A stretch of DNA of 64,000 nucleotides, taken from Mesorhizobium sp. M1D.F.Ca.ET.043.01.1.1 (GTDB taxonomy: Bacteria > Pseudomonadota > Alphaproteobacteria > Rhizobiales > Rhizobiaceae). The DNA is taken from contig NZ_CP034444.1 of the NCBI RefSeq assembly GCF_003952385.1, forward strand, positions 2,728,001 to 2,792,000. The letters are read 5' to 3'. The notes below the pieces were generated by a model. That model searched no databases. It had not been told where the DNA came from and was given only the letters and a program-made list of their open reading frames with translations. Both the position numbers and the translations under genes were made by a program. This document shows, one piece after another, positions 1 through 9,311 of the stretch; positions within the stretch are counted from its first letter, which is position 1; each line of letters starts with the position of its first letter.

Positions 1-5
1 CAATA

Positions 6-1604
6 TTATTCGGCCTTGTCAACGCCGTCGAAGCGGTGAATGCCGAGCGGGTCCATCTTGTAGCCGGAGATGTTGTTGCGAACGACCGAGTACACCTGGC
101 TGTGGGCCAGGAGGAAGGCCGGCGCCTGCTTGGCGAAGATCTCCTGCGCCTGCTCATAGAGCTTGGTGCGCTCGCCCTCGTCGCTGGTCTTCTTGGCCTT
201 CTGGATCAGGTCCTCGAAGTCCTTGTCGCACCAGCTGGAGTAGTTCGAGACGCCGATGGCCGAGCAAGCGAAGAGGGTGGCGAAGAAGTTATCCGGATCG
301 CCATTGTCGCCGGTCCAGCCGATCTGGAAGGCGCCGGGGCGCTCCTTCTTCTTGCCTTCCTCGCGATACTTCGTCCACTCGTAGTTGACGATCTCGGCCT
401 TGACGCCGACCTTGGCCCAGTCGGCCTGGATCAGCTCGGCCGCGCGCTGGAAGTTCGGGTTGTAGGGGCGAACGCGGTCGGAAGCCCAGAGCTGGATTTC
501 CTTCAGCCCGGCATCGGCCAGCACCTTCTTGGCCGCTTCCGGATCATAGGAATCGAACTTCACGGCCTTGTTCCACGACCACATGGTCGGCGGGATCAGG
601 TTCTGGGCCGGCGTGGCGCCGGCATCCTGGAACAGCGACTTGATCAGCGCTTCCCGGTCGATCGCCTGGTTGAGCGCATGACGGACCTCGGGCTTGTCGA
701 GCGGCGGGATCGTCGTGTTGTAGCTCATATAGCCGATGTTGAGGCCGGCCTGGTCCATCAAGGTCACGTCCTTGTTGGCCTTGATGGTGGCGATGTCGGC
801 CGGGTTCGGATAGGGCGCGACGTCGCATTCGCCGGCCAGCACCTTCTGGATACGGGCGGTCGCATCAGGCGTGATGGCGAAGACCAGATCGTCGATCTTC
901 TCCTTGCCCTTGAAGTAGTCGGGGTTGGCCGCATAGCGGATGACCGAATCCAGCTGGTAGTCGACGAACTGGAACGGACCGGTGCCGATCGGCTTGGTCG
1001 AGAAGTCGGCCATCTTGCCGTCCTTCTCGAGCTGGTCGGCATATTCCTTCGAGACGATCGAGGCGAAGTCCATGCCGAGATTGGCCAGCATCGGCGCGTT
1101 CGGCTCGGTCAGCGTCAGCTTGACGGTGAGGTCGTCGACCTTTTCCCACTTGGCGACGTATTTCGGCATGTCCATGCCGGTGTAGTAGTCCCACGTCAGG
1201 TTCGGCAGATATTTCTCGCCGTTCCACGGATTCTGCTTGTTGAACTGACGGTCGAAGGAGAAGACGACGTCATCGGCGTTGAGGTCGCGGGTCGGCTTGA
1301 AATAGTCGGTGGTCTGGAACTTCACGCCCGGATGCAGGTGGAAAGTATAGACCAGGCCGTCGTCGGAGATTTCCCATTTGTCGGCGAGGCCGGGCTCGAT
1401 CTCGGTGCCGCCGTGCTTGAACTCGACCAGGCGCGAATAGACCGTGCGCGAGGAGGCGTCGAAGTCGTTGCCGCCCGTCGTCGTACCCGGATCGAAATTG
1501 GCCGGCGACGCTTCCGAGCAATAGACAAGCGTCTTTGCATTGGCCATGCCGCCCAGGACGCTTGCAGCCAGCAACGCGGCTGCAAAAGTCATTGTCTTTT
1601 TCAT
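6..1604 (-). CDS. dppA: Dipeptide ABC transporter periplasmic binding protein (DppA-like)
   Basis: Predicted periplasmic solute-binding protein that would deliver di- or oligopeptides to a Dpp-type ABC importer. The 532-residue length and sequence features match the SBP_bac_5 family, close to E. coli DppA: LVYCSE directly after the signal peptide, then LNADDVVFSFDRQ, PNPADI, GWTGDNGDPDNFF and DPLGIHRF. A signal peptide covers roughly residues 1-23 (hydrophobic core, ANA before KTL). ATG at 1604 is chosen because AGGGAG lies just upstream and it places the signal peptide at the N-terminus; a longer reading adds 21 residues with no role. The permease and ATPase genes are not in the window and would be expected to the left, downstream of this gene. 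Substrate within the peptide/heme group is not decided by sequence. Confidence 0.93.
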   Translation of the reverse strand: MKKTMTFAAALLAASVLGGMANAKTLVYCSEASPANFDPGTTTGGNDFDASSRTVYSRLVEFKHGGTEIEPGLADKWEISDDGLVYTFHLHPGVKFQTTDYFKPTRDLNADDVVFSFDRQFNKQNPWNGEKYLPNLTWDYYTGMDMPKYVAKWEKVDDLTVKLTLTEPNAPMLANLGMDFASIVSKEYADQLEKDGKMADFSTKPIGTGPFQFVDYQLDSVIRYAANPDYFKGKEKIDDLVFAITPDATARIQKVLAGECDVAPYPNPADIATIKANKDVTLMDQAGLNIGYMSYNTTIPPLDKPEVRHALNQAIDREALIKSLFQDAGATPAQNLIPPTMWSWNKAVKFDSYDPEAAKKVLADAGLKEIQLWASDRVRPYNPNFQRAAELIQADWAKVGVKAEIVNYEWTKYREEGKKKERPGAFQIGWTGDNGDPDNFFATLFACSAIGVSNYSSWCDKDFEDLIQKAKKTSDEGERTKLYEQAQEIFAKQAPAFLLAHSQVYSVVRNNISGYKMDPLGIHRFDGVDKAE

Positions 1605-2092
1605 TGAGCACTCCCTGATGTTCTTCCAAGCCCCTCTATCAGGCTCGCGAAGCGCGCATATAAGCACCGTTTTTGGGGCTTTGGAACACCCCGTTTGCGT
1701 ACCCCACGGTAAGCAGGAAAAGAATCCGCATTTTCCTCAAATACCGGAAAAAATGAGCAGAATTTTTCGCTCACGACATTGTTAACGACCGCATTTTTTT
1801 ATTGATTGGGCGCTTCTCGAAATCAGAACGAGGGGCGCCGTGCTCGCGATCCTGGTCCTCGCCGGCACGCGCCTCAGGGAGCGGTCGGCGAAGAGATTTC
1901 GGCGGCAAATCTTTCCGCCGCTGCCGCTGGGGCAAGACTTGCACCGCCGCTGATAGAGGCAATACATAGACGTCATGCCGGATTTCTTGGGAATCCGCGA
2001 TCTGCCGCGGCGGAGGAGGTTTCCGACATCGGGAGCAAGCGCCGGCGTGTGAGGCAGCAAGACCTAAGCAAAAGACACCAGGGAGGGATTTG
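1605..2092. other. Intergenic region between divergent dppA and acyl-CoA ligase genes
   Basis: A 488-bp gap between two divergently transcribed genes. It should hold both promoters. The left third (about 1670-1800) is AT-richer than its surroundings, as expected for promoter DNA; the right part is GC-rich and has no convincing reading frame, RNA gene or strong terminator that I can see. Confidence 0.5.
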
Positions 2093-4069
2093 GTGGCAAA
2101 AGCAGCAAAGACAACGCCCCCAGCGAAGGCAAAAGTCAAGGCCGCGACCGGCAATGCCGGCGCGCCCAAGGCTTCATCTTCCAAGACCGCTTCATCTTCC
2201 AAGACCGCTTCACCCGCCAGGACGTCCTCACCTGCAAAGGCCACTGCCAAGCCGAAGGCCGCCGCCGCTCCGAGAAAGACGAGCTCCAAACCCGCCGCCA
2301 AGGCTGCAACCGCAAAGACCGGCAAGCCCGCGGCCGCGAAGCCGGCACCGCCGCAGGCCAAAGGGCTGCCTAAGGCAATCACCGAGCTCACGGCCGGATT
2401 GCCGGAAAAGCCGTGGCTGAAAAACTATCCAAAGAACATGCCGGCTGAGATCGGCCCGCTTCCCTACAATTCGATCGGCGACTTCCTCGTCGGCGCCTGC
2501 AAGCAGTTCTCCGGCCAGCCCGCATATGTGTGCATGGGCAAGTCGATCTCCTACGCCGAGCTGGAGCGGCTCTCGGCGGCCTTCGGCGCCTATCTGCAGT
2601 CGAAAGGCCTGGAGAAAGGCGCGCGCGTGGCGCTGATGATGCCGAACGTGCTGCAATATCCGGTGGCGATGATGGCCGTGCTGCGCGCGGGCTTCACGGT
2701 GGTGAACGTCAACCCGCTCTACACGCCGCGCGAGCTCGAGCACCAGCTCAAGGATTCCGGCGCGCAGGCGATCGTCATTCTGGAAAACTTCGCCAACACG
2801 CTGCAGGCGGTGATCGCCCGGACGCCGGTCAAGCATGTGGTGGTGGCGGCGATGGGCGACATGCTGGGCGGACTGAAAGGCGCGATCGTCAACCTCGTCG
2901 TGCGGCGGGTGAAGAAGATGGTTCCCGCCTGGTCGCTGCCCGGCCATGTCAAGTTCAACGCCGCGCTGAGGGCCGGCGCGGGCCTCGCCTTCAAGCCCGC
3001 AACGGTCTCGGGCGACGATATCGCCTTCCTGCAATATACCGGCGGCACGACCGGCGTCTCGAAGGGCGCGACGTTGCTGCACCGGAATGTGCTTTCCAAC
3101 GTGGCGCAGAATTCGCTCTGGGTGGAGGATGCCTACACGGTCAAGCCGAAGCCCGCGCATCTCAACTTCATTTGCGCGCTGCCGCTCTACCACATCTTCG
3201 CGCTGACGGTGAACGCGCTGATGGGCATGCAGCAGGGCGCGCAGAACGTGCTCATCCCGAACCCGCGCGACATTCCGGCCTTCGTCAAGGAACTGCAGAA
3301 ATACCCGGCCCACATCTTCCCCGGCCTCAACACGCTGTTCAACGCGCTGCTCAACAACGAGGATTTCCGCAAGCTCGACTTCAAGCCGTTGATCCTGACG
3401 CTTGCCGGCGGCATGGCGGTGCAAAGAGGCGTGGCCGAGCGCTGGAAGGCGCTGACCGGCTGCCCGGTGAGCGAAGGCTACGGGCTCTCCGAGACCTCGC
3501 CGGTGGCGACCGCCAACAAATTCAGCTCCAGCGAATTCACCGGCACGATCGGCCTGCCGCTGCCTTCGACCGAGATCGCCATCCGCGACGACGACGGCAA
3601 CAACGTGCCGCTCGGCGAAGTGGGCGAGATCTGCATCCGCGGGCCGCAGGTGATGGCCGGCTACTGGAACCGGCCGGACGAGACGGCCAAGGTGATGACC
3701 AAGGACGGCTTCTTCAAGTCGGGCGACATGGGCTTCATGGACGAACGCGGCTACACCAAGATCGTCGACCGAAAGAAGGACATGATCCTGGTCTCCGGCT
3801 TCAACGTCTATCCGAACGAGTTGGAAGAGGTCGTGGCGCAGCATCCCGGCGTGCTCGAAGTGGCGGCGATCGGCGTGCCGGACGAGCATTCCGGCGAGGT
3901 GCCGAAGCTGTTCGTAGTCAGGAAGGACCCGGCGCTCACCGTCGAGACGCTGACCGCCTATTGCCGGGAGAACCTGACCGGTTACAAACGGCCGCGATAC
4001 ATCGAATTCCGCACCGAGCTGCCGAAGACGCCGGTCGGCAAGATCCTGCGGCGCGCATTGCGGGAGTAG
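2093..4069 (+). CDS. Long-chain/dicarboxylate acyl-CoA ligase with Lys/Ala-rich N-terminal extension
   Basis: AMP-forming acyl-CoA synthetase that activates a carboxylic acid through an acyl-adenylate. Visible family motifs are the phosphate-binding loop YTGGTTGVSKGA (about 314-325), GYGLSETSP (about 462), SGDMG (about 542), and the C-terminal catalytic lysine in TPVGKILRR (about 650). It resembles FadD and PimA-type (dicarboxylate) ligases; the substrate cannot be chosen by eye. The 658 residues are about 90 more than usual because of an N-terminal tail made almost wholly of Ala, Lys, Pro, Ser and Thr, similar to histone H1-like tails; the enzyme proper begins near PWLKNYPKNMPAEIGPLPYNS. GTG at 2093 is chosen: GGGAGG lies 5 nt upstream, whereas TTG at 2090 is too close. 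The methyltransferase gene follows after 2 nt. Confidence 0.88.
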   Translation: MAKAAKTTPPAKAKVKAATGNAGAPKASSSKTASSSKTASPARTSSPAKATAKPKAAAAPRKTSSKPAAKAATAKTGKPAAAKPAPPQAKGLPKAITELTAGLPEKPWLKNYPKNMPAEIGPLPYNSIGDFLVGACKQFSGQPAYVCMGKSISYAELERLSAAFGAYLQSKGLEKGARVALMMPNVLQYPVAMMAVLRAGFTVVNVNPLYTPRELEHQLKDSGAQAIVILENFANTLQAVIARTPVKHVVVAAMGDMLGGLKGAIVNLVVRRVKKMVPAWSLPGHVKFNAALRAGAGLAFKPATVSGDDIAFLQYTGGTTGVSKGATLLHRNVLSNVAQNSLWVEDAYTVKPKPAHLNFICALPLYHIFALTVNALMGMQQGAQNVLIPNPRDIPAFVKELQKYPAHIFPGLNTLFNALLNNEDFRKLDFKPLILTLAGGMAVQRGVAERWKALTGCPVSEGYGLSETSPVATANKFSSSEFTGTIGLPLPSTEIAIRDDDGNNVPLGEVGEICIRGPQVMAGYWNRPDETAKVMTKDGFFKSGDMGFMDERGYTKIVDRKKDMILVSGFNVYPNELEEVVAQHPGVLEVAAIGVPDEHSGEVPKLFVVRKDPALTVETLTAYCRENLTGYKRPRYIEFRTELPKTPVGKILRRALRE

Positions 4070-4071
4070 AC

Positions 4072-4785
4072 TTGAGCGAAAATGTTGCCGGCCTGACGCC
4101 AGAGCGTCGCGGCGGCCTCGATCCCGCGGAATTCATCAAGGCGAACATGCGCTTGTCGCCGGTGCCGTCGCTGCCCGAAATCCGTCTTTACACGGCCCAT
4201 CCCGGCAGCGGGCTGAGGCGGCTGCTCGAACCGGATGATGACGCCGACGACGGCACGGCCGAGCCGCAGCCGCCCTACTGGGCTTATGCCTGGGCCGGCG
4301 GGGCAGTGCTGGCGCGCTACATTCTCGACCGGCCCTCGACCGTTGCCGGCCGCCGCGTGCTCGATCTCGGCGCCGGCTCCGGCCTTGTCGGCATCGCCGC
4401 GGCGAAGGCGGGAGCGAGCGCGGTGATCGCGGCGGAAATCGACCGCAACGGCATAGTCGCGCTCGGCCTCAACGCTGCGGCCAACGCCGTCGCCATCACC
4501 ATAACCGGCGAGGACATCACCGCCGGTCCGTCGCCGGCGGTCGACCTGGTGCTCGCCGGCGACGTCTTCTATGGGCAGGCGGTGGCACGGCGGGTCGTCC
4601 CCTTCCTCGACCGGTGCCTTGCCGCCGGCATCAAGGTGCTGGTTGGCGATCCGGGCCGCGCCTGGCTGCCCAAGCCCAGGCTTCGCCTGTTGGCTGAGTA
4701 TCAGGTGCCCGATGTCGGCGGGAATGGCGGCAGCGAGGCGAGGCCGAGCGGCGTGTTTGCGTTCGTCCCAGCCGGGGCCGGCTAG
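4072..4785 (+). CDS. Class I SAM-dependent methyltransferase (Nnt1/ETFB-lysine methyltransferase-like)
   Basis: Predicted 237-residue SAM-dependent methyltransferase. The SAM-binding motif I is DLGAGSGLVG (about 97-106), followed by an acidic AAEID at the end of strand 2 and DLVLAGDVFY, where the family usually has a post-motif-II D-x-FY. It resembles the COG3897 group, which includes methyltransferases acting on electron-transfer flavoprotein beta lysines; that target is known for relatives and only inferred here. TTG at 4072 is preferred: it sits after CGGGAG, 2 nt past the ligase stop, and keeps the family-typical FIKAN segment, which the internal ATG at 4147 would cut. It likely forms an operon with the ligase. 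Its stop overlaps the stop of the convergent HAD gene by 3 nt. Confidence 0.75.
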   Translation: MSENVAGLTPERRGGLDPAEFIKANMRLSPVPSLPEIRLYTAHPGSGLRRLLEPDDDADDGTAEPQPPYWAYAWAGGAVLARYILDRPSTVAGRRVLDLGAGSGLVGIAAAKAGASAVIAAEIDRNGIVALGLNAAANAVAITITGEDITAGPSPAVDLVLAGDVFYGQAVARRVVPFLDRCLAAGIKVLVGDPGRAWLPKPRLRLLAEYQVPDVGGNGGSEARPSGVFAFVPAGAG

Positions 4786-5507
4786 CTCGCCGCCACGCTC
4801 ACCCGAGCGGCGAGAAAATCCGGAAGGTCGGCGACCGAATCCAGGATGACGTCGGCCATCGGCGACAGCGAGTCGCGCGTGCCGGTGCCGGAAAGCACGC
4901 CGATCGCCAGTCCGCAGCCGCCGGCGCGCGCCATTTCGAGATCGTGGCGATTGTCGCCGACCATGGCGATCTCGCTGGGCTTCAACCCGGTCAGATCGCA
5001 GAACGCGACGACGGTATCGGGCGCCGGCTTGGGATTGGCTACCGCATCATAGCCGAAGGCGGCGTCGAAGAGCTGCGCGACACCGAGCGTGGCGAGCGTC
5101 TTTTCGGCGCCGCTGGTGGAATCGTTGGTGGCGACGCCCAGCCGGAAGGATCGCTTGTGGAGCGCCCGCAGCGATTCGACGATGCCCGGAAGCGCAACCG
5201 CCATCGACGAGCCCTGCACCGAGGTGATCTCGTTGAAGCGGGAGACGGCCAGCATCTGGTCCTCGTCCGACAGGCGCGGGAACCAGAGCTCGACGACATC
5301 CATGTTCGAGCCGGAAGCAAAGATCGAATCGGGCTTGAAGCGCTTGCTGGCGAAATCGAAACCCGCAGCCGCGAGCAACCGGTCCGCCTTCCAGCGATCG
5401 CCTTCGGCGGCGTCCATGGCCATGAAATCGGCAATGCCGAGCCATGTTGCGTTGAAGTCGACCAGCGTGCCGTCCTTGTCGAAGAGAATGCCCTTGATAT
5501 CCGCCAA
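4782..5507 (-). CDS. HAD-superfamily phosphatase (phosphoglycolate phosphatase-like)
   Basis: A 241-residue haloacid dehalogenase-type phosphatase. Motif I is DKDGT at about residues 9-13 with both catalytic Asp residues; motif II is the Thr in ATNDST; the motif III Lys lies in NPKPAPD; motif IV is GDNRHD. A helical cap sits between motifs I and II, as in phosphoglycolate phosphatase and related sugar-phosphate phosphatases. The substrate is not clear. The start is TTG at 5507, 5 nt after the pgi stop, with GGAG from the pgi end serving as ribosome binding site; no ATG fits, because the DKDGT motif is already 8 residues from this start. It is very probably co-transcribed with pgi, which hints at a sugar phosphate substrate or a housekeeping repair role. 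Confidence 0.8.
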   Translation of the reverse strand: MADIKGILFDKDGTLVDFNATWLGIADFMAMDAAEGDRWKADRLLAAAGFDFASKRFKPDSIFASGSNMDVVELWFPRLSDEDQMLAVSRFNEITSVQGSSMAVALPGIVESLRALHKRSFRLGVATNDSTSGAEKTLATLGVAQLFDAAFGYDAVANPKPAPDTVVAFCDLTGLKPSEIAMVGDNRHDLEMARAGGCGLAIGVLSGTGTRDSLSPMADVILDSVADLPDFLAARVSVAAS

Positions 5508-5512
5508 GCCTT

Positions 5513-7156
5513 TTACTCCGTGCCGCGCAGTTGGTGGATATGAGCCACCAGTCCGGCAGTCGAGGCGTCGCGTTTTGCGGCAGTCTCCTTGCCTTCCACG
5601 ACAGGCAGCAGGCCTGTCGCCAATTCCTTGCCCAGTTCGACACCCCATTGGTCGAACGAGTTGATGTTGAACAGCGTTCCCTCGACGAAGACGCGGTGCT
5701 CGTAGAGCGCGATCAGGCGACCGAGCGTGCGCGGATCGAGCTTCCGGTAGAGTATCGTCAGCGAGGGACGGTTGCCCGAAAAGACTCGGTGCGGCGCGAT
5801 GCGGTCGACATCGGCCGGCTCCATGCCCTTGGCCAGCATCTGCGCGCGCGCCTCCTCCAGCGTGCGGCCCTTCATGAAGGCCTCCGACTGCGCAAGGCAG
5901 TTGGCGAGCAGCAGGTCGTGATGGGTCTTCAGTTCCGGCTCATGGCTGACGGCAGCCGCCAGGAACTCGACCGGGATGAAGTCGGTGCCCTGGTGCAGAA
6001 GCTGGAAGAAAGCATGCTGGCCGTTGGTGCCGGGCTCGCCCCAGACCAGCGGACCGGTCGGCGTAGTGACCGCGCCGCCGTCGAGCGTGACGCTCTTGCC
6101 GTTCGATTCCATATCGAGCTGCTGCAGATAGGCCGGCAGGCGCGACAGGCGCTGGTCGTAGGGAATGACGGCACGGGCCGGATATTTGCAGACCACCCGG
6201 TGCCACCAGCCGATCAGCCCCAGCAGCACCGGCAGGTTCTTCTGCAGGGGCGCCGAGCGGAAATGCTCGTCCATCTCATGCGCGCCGTCGAGGAAGGCGC
6301 GGAAGTTGCGCGGGCCGATGGCGATCATCACCGGCAGGCCGATGGCGCTCCAGACCGAGTAGCGGCCGCCGACCCAGTTCCAGAAGCCGAAGACGCGGTC
6401 GGAGGCGATGCCGAACTTCGACACCAGGTCGAGCGCGGTCGAGACGGCGGCGAAATGCTTGCCGATCGCCTCCTTGCCCAGCGCCTTCTCCACCCATTTG
6501 CGTGCCGTTTCGGCATTGGTCATCGTCTCGACGGTGGTGAAGGTCTTGGAGGCGATGATGAACAGCGTCGTCTCTGGCGAAAGACCCTTCAGCGTGTCGT
6601 GGATGTGGGCGCCGTCGACATTGGAGACATAATGCGCGCGCGGGCCGTCATGATAGGGCGCCAGCGCCAGCGTCACCATCGCCGGTCCGAGATCCGAACC
6701 GCCGATGCCGATGTTGACGATGTTGGTGATCTTCTTGCCGGTGGCGCCGGCGGCCTTGCCCGAGCGGATGGCATCGGCGAAGGCGCCCATGGCGTCGAGC
6801 ACGGCAATCACATCCGCCTTGGTGTCCTGGCCATCGACCACGACGCTTTTGCCGGTCAGGTTGCGCAGCGCCGTGTGCAGCACGGCGCGGCCTTCGGTGA
6901 TGTTGATCTTCCTGCCTTCGAACATCGCGGCGCGACGTCCCGCGAGATCGGCCGCGCCGGCAAGCTTTTCCAGCATTGCTATGGTGTCGGCGTCGACCGC
7001 GCATTTCGACCAGTCGAGCAGAAGGTCGCCATCGGTGGCGGAGAATTTCTCGAAGCGCTTGGGATCGGCGGCGAAGGCCTCGCGCATGGTGCCCTTGGCT
7101 GCGGCGCGCTGATCACGCAACGCGGCAAGTTGCTTGTCGAAGGCTGACTGATCCAC
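5513..7156 (-). CDS. pgi: Glucose-6-phosphate isomerase
   Basis: Converts glucose 6-phosphate and fructose 6-phosphate into each other in the cytosol. The 547-residue length is normal for bacterial Pgi. Clear family blocks include [11 protein letters not shown] (about 150-160), the sugar-phosphate loop around SKTFTT, and the signature [18 protein letters not shown] with the catalytic Glu and His. The C-terminal [14 protein letters not shown] is also diagnostic. The start is GTG at 7156 preceded by CAGGAG at good spacing. The HAD phosphatase gene follows 5 nt after the stop. In many rhizobia this enzyme links the Entner-Doudoroff route with gluconeogenesis and polysaccharide synthesis. Confidence 0.97.
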   Translation of the reverse strand: MDQSAFDKQLAALRDQRAAAKGTMREAFAADPKRFEKFSATDGDLLLDWSKCAVDADTIAMLEKLAGAADLAGRRAAMFEGRKINITEGRAVLHTALRNLTGKSVVVDGQDTKADVIAVLDAMGAFADAIRSGKAAGATGKKITNIVNIGIGGSDLGPAMVTLALAPYHDGPRAHYVSNVDGAHIHDTLKGLSPETTLFIIASKTFTTVETMTNAETARKWVEKALGKEAIGKHFAAVSTALDLVSKFGIASDRVFGFWNWVGGRYSVWSAIGLPVMIAIGPRNFRAFLDGAHEMDEHFRSAPLQKNLPVLLGLIGWWHRVVCKYPARAVIPYDQRLSRLPAYLQQLDMESNGKSVTLDGGAVTTPTGPLVWGEPGTNGQHAFFQLLHQGTDFIPVEFLAAAVSHEPELKTHHDLLLANCLAQSEAFMKGRTLEEARAQMLAKGMEPADVDRIAPHRVFSGNRPSLTILYRKLDPRTLGRLIALYEHRVFVEGTLFNINSFDQWGVELGKELATGLLPVVEGKETAAKRDASTAGLVAHIHQLRGTE

Positions 7157-7327
7157 TGGCGGGCTCCTGGCGGGTTTTTAGACCATTTTAACAGGCCGGA
7201 TGTTTCCGGCGCGTGTCGGCGCGTCATTCTATTGAGCCGATTTCGATTTATTCAAGCGCGGCGATGCCGCAGCGCATCACGCTTTGATGATGCGCGGTAT
7301 TGGGCGGTGAGATTGCGAGAATCCGTC

Positions 7328-7474
7328 GCGACGATGCTCCGCCTTCGCGCTTAGATAATGCTCCGCATCGCGCGTGAACGCGTGGCGACGATGCTCTGCA
7401 TCGCGCTTGGGATTGTGCCGCGACGATGCTTCGCATCGCGCTTAAACGCGCCGCGACGATGCTTCGCATCGCGC
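7328..7474. repeat. Tandem array of five hairpin-forming repeats (GCGACGATGCTTCGCATCGC type)
   Basis: Five related units start near 7328, 7352, 7385, 7420 and 7453, so the spacing is 24, 33, 35 and 33 bp. Each holds a core like GCGACGATGCTTCGCATCGC, which is an imperfect palindrome (GATGC, TT, CGCATC) able to fold as a short hairpin. The cores are separated by about 9-13 nt of variable sequence (for example TTAAACGCGCC). The last two units are nearly identical; the first two are more diverged. A related, degraded unit may lie at about 7260-7285. The array fills most of the gap between the divergent pgi and MocR genes. Confidence 0.8.
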
Positions 7475-7598
7475 ATGATGGATCACTGGCATAAATCCCA
7501 GGGATCAGAAAAATTGATTGGCGCAACCCCTTGTGCCACCCCTACACTCGACTGGTCCAGCCAAGTGAAAACAGCTGGCCATCCGAGGAAGATCTCCC

Positions 7599-9092
7599 AT
7601 GCCACAGCGCAATGACACGGCCATATGGTCCGGCCTGTTCCGGATTTCGGCCGAATCCGGACAAACCCTCCAGGCTCAGATCCGCCAGGCGATCGTCGCA
7701 GCCATCCTCGACCGACAAATCGCCGCTTCGATGCCGCTTCCGTCCTGCCGGATTCTGGCGGAAAAACTTGGCGTTGCCCGCGGCACGGTGGTGCTTGCCT
7801 TCCAGCAGCTGGTCGACCAGGGCTTCCTGGAGGCGCGCGAACGGCGCGGCCATTTCGTCAACCCTGACGTGCTGGCCACCCCCGCGAAGCCGCACCAGAA
7901 GGCGCCCGACCAGCAGAACGAGATCGACTGGAAGGCGCGCCGGCAGATCGCCGCCAGCGACATGCCGCCGCCGGCCAAGCACGACAACTGGATCAAGTCG
8001 TCCTATCCGTTCGTCTACGGCCAGTTCGACCCGGCGCTATTCCCGACCGCCGAATGGCGGGAGTGCAACCGCATGGCGCTGGCGGTGCTCGAGATCCGCA
8101 ACTGGGCGTCCGACATGGTGGACCGCGACGATCCGCTGCTCATCGAGCAGATCCAGGCCCGGCTATTGCCGCGCCGCGGCATCTTCGCCAATCCGGACGA
8201 GATCATCGTGACGCTGGGCGCTCAGAACGCGCTCTACATGCTCGCCTCGCTGCTGATGACCAAGGGCTCGAAGGTGGCGATGGAAGACCCCGGCTACCCG
8301 GATGCCCGCTCGATCTTCCGGCTGGCGGGCGCCGATATCCAGCCGGTCCCGGTCGACCAGTCGGGTATCGTGACTTCGGCGATCCCCAGCGATTCCGGGT
8401 TCGTCTTCGTCACCCCCAGCCACCATTGCCCGACGATGGTGCCGCTGTCGGCGGAGCGGCGGCAGGACCTTCTGGCGCGGGCCAACCGCAACAACCAGAT
8501 CATCATCGAGGACGGCTATGACAGCCAGCTTCTCGACGAGGCGCCGCAGCAGGCGCTGAAGAGCCTCGATCGCTCCGGCCGCGTCATCTATGTCGGCTCG
8601 ATGTCGAAGACGCTGGCTCCGGGTCTTAGGCTTGGCTACATCGTCGCCTCGGCCGGGTTGATCGCCGAGCTTCGCGCGCTACGCCGCTTCATGCTCCGCC
8701 ACCCGCCGGCGAACAACCAGCGCGCGGTGGCGCTGTTTTTGTCGCTTGGCCATCACGAGGCGCTGGTGCGCAGGCTCTCCGCCGCCTTCGACGAGCGGCG
8801 CAAACGTCTGGTCCATGCGATTTCCGCTTTCCTGCCAGAGTGGCGTTCGACCGATTCGGCGGGCGGAACGTCGCTCTGGCTGGAGGGGCCGCGCGGCACC
8901 GATTCCCGCGGGCTGGCCGAGGCGGCCGCGTCGCGAAGCGTCATCATCGAACCCGGCGACCGGTTCTTCGACCGCAGCGAAAAGCCCTCTCGTTTCATGC
9001 GCTTGGGCATCTCCTCGATCTCGCTGCAGCACATCGAGCCCGGCATCCGCGAACTCGCCACGGCAGCAGGCCGCCGACCCGCTGCGGCCTGA
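7599..9092 (+). CDS. MocR-family transcriptional regulator (GntR-type HTH fused to aminotransferase-like domain)
   Basis: A 497-residue PLP-dependent regulator. Residues 1-95 form a GntR-type winged helix (LAEKLGVARGTVVLAFQQL is the recognition region); residues from about 115 form a fold-type I aminotransferase-like domain with the PLP Schiff-base lysine in GSMSKTLAPG (about residue 337) and the PLP-ring Asp in IIEDGYDS. MocR proteins sense PLP-linked or amino compounds and usually control a neighbouring or divergent gene. ATG at 7599 has GAGGA upstream. A strong terminator follows at 9110. The closest downstream gene is the MttB-like methyltransferase; whether it is the target is inference. 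Confidence 0.9.
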   Translation: MPQRNDTAIWSGLFRISAESGQTLQAQIRQAIVAAILDRQIAASMPLPSCRILAEKLGVARGTVVLAFQQLVDQGFLEARERRGHFVNPDVLATPAKPHQKAPDQQNEIDWKARRQIAASDMPPPAKHDNWIKSSYPFVYGQFDPALFPTAEWRECNRMALAVLEIRNWASDMVDRDDPLLIEQIQARLLPRRGIFANPDEIIVTLGAQNALYMLASLLMTKGSKVAMEDPGYPDARSIFRLAGADIQPVPVDQSGIVTSAIPSDSGFVFVTPSHHCPTMVPLSAERRQDLLARANRNNQIIIEDGYDSQLLDEAPQQALKSLDRSGRVIYVGSMSKTLAPGLRLGYIVASAGLIAELRALRRFMLRHPPANNQRAVALFLSLGHHEALVRRLSAAFDERRKRLVHAISAFLPEWRSTDSAGGTSLWLEGPRGTDSRGLAEAAASRSVIIEPGDRFFDRSEKPSRFMRLGISSISLQHIEPGIRELATAAGRRPAAA

Positions 9093-9109
9093 TCGCCATC
9101 GACTTCCAA

Positions 9110-9144
9110 AAAGAGCCGGCGTTTTCGCCGGCTCTTTCTGTTTT
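9110..9144 (+). terminator. Rho-independent terminator after the MocR gene
   Basis: A perfect 12-bp stem (AAAGAGCCGGCG paired with CGCCGGCTCTTT) closes a TTTT loop and is followed by CTGTTTT. It lies 18 nt after the MocR stop codon. Because it separates MocR from the methyltransferase gene, the latter should have its own promoter. Confidence 0.9.
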
Positions 9145-9245
9145 GGCACGCCTCATCGCTTTAGCGTTCTGGCATATTCGACGGGATTGGCTGGCTCATA
9201 GGCTGTACCAATGCCGGCGGCATAGTCGAGCGACAAAGGGGACGA

Positions 9246-9283
9246 GGCAGGCCGATGGTGGACCAACCGCCACGCACCCTGCC
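9246..9283 (+). promoter_or_regulatory. Hairpin in the presumed 5' leader of the MttB-like gene
   Basis: GGCAGG at 9246-9251 pairs with CCTGCC at 9278-9283, enclosing a smaller GGTGG/CCGCC-type stem. It ends 28 nt before the ATG and is followed by A-rich sequence and the ribosome binding site. It has no U-tract, so it is not a terminator. I see no cobalamin-riboswitch core here. Role unknown. Confidence 0.35.
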
Positions 9284-9311
9284 CTAAAAAACTAAAGGTG
9301 GAGTGCTTTCC

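Noticed and set aside
36..7147. Very long open frames on the strand opposite real genes (for example 36-1607, 2228-3889 and 5531-7147).
   Set aside because: They are mirror frames of clear genes in GC-rich DNA. Their predicted proteins are Arg/Gly/Val-rich, lack any family feature, and have no ribosome binding sites.
7328..7474. CRISPR array.
   Set aside because: Cores are imperfect palindromes with short, variable 9-13 nt gaps, not 25-40 nt repeats with unique spacers, and no cas genes are present.
9145..9311. Cobalamin riboswitch before the MttB-like gene.
   Set aside because: The conserved core and B12 box are not visible; only a simple hairpin is present.
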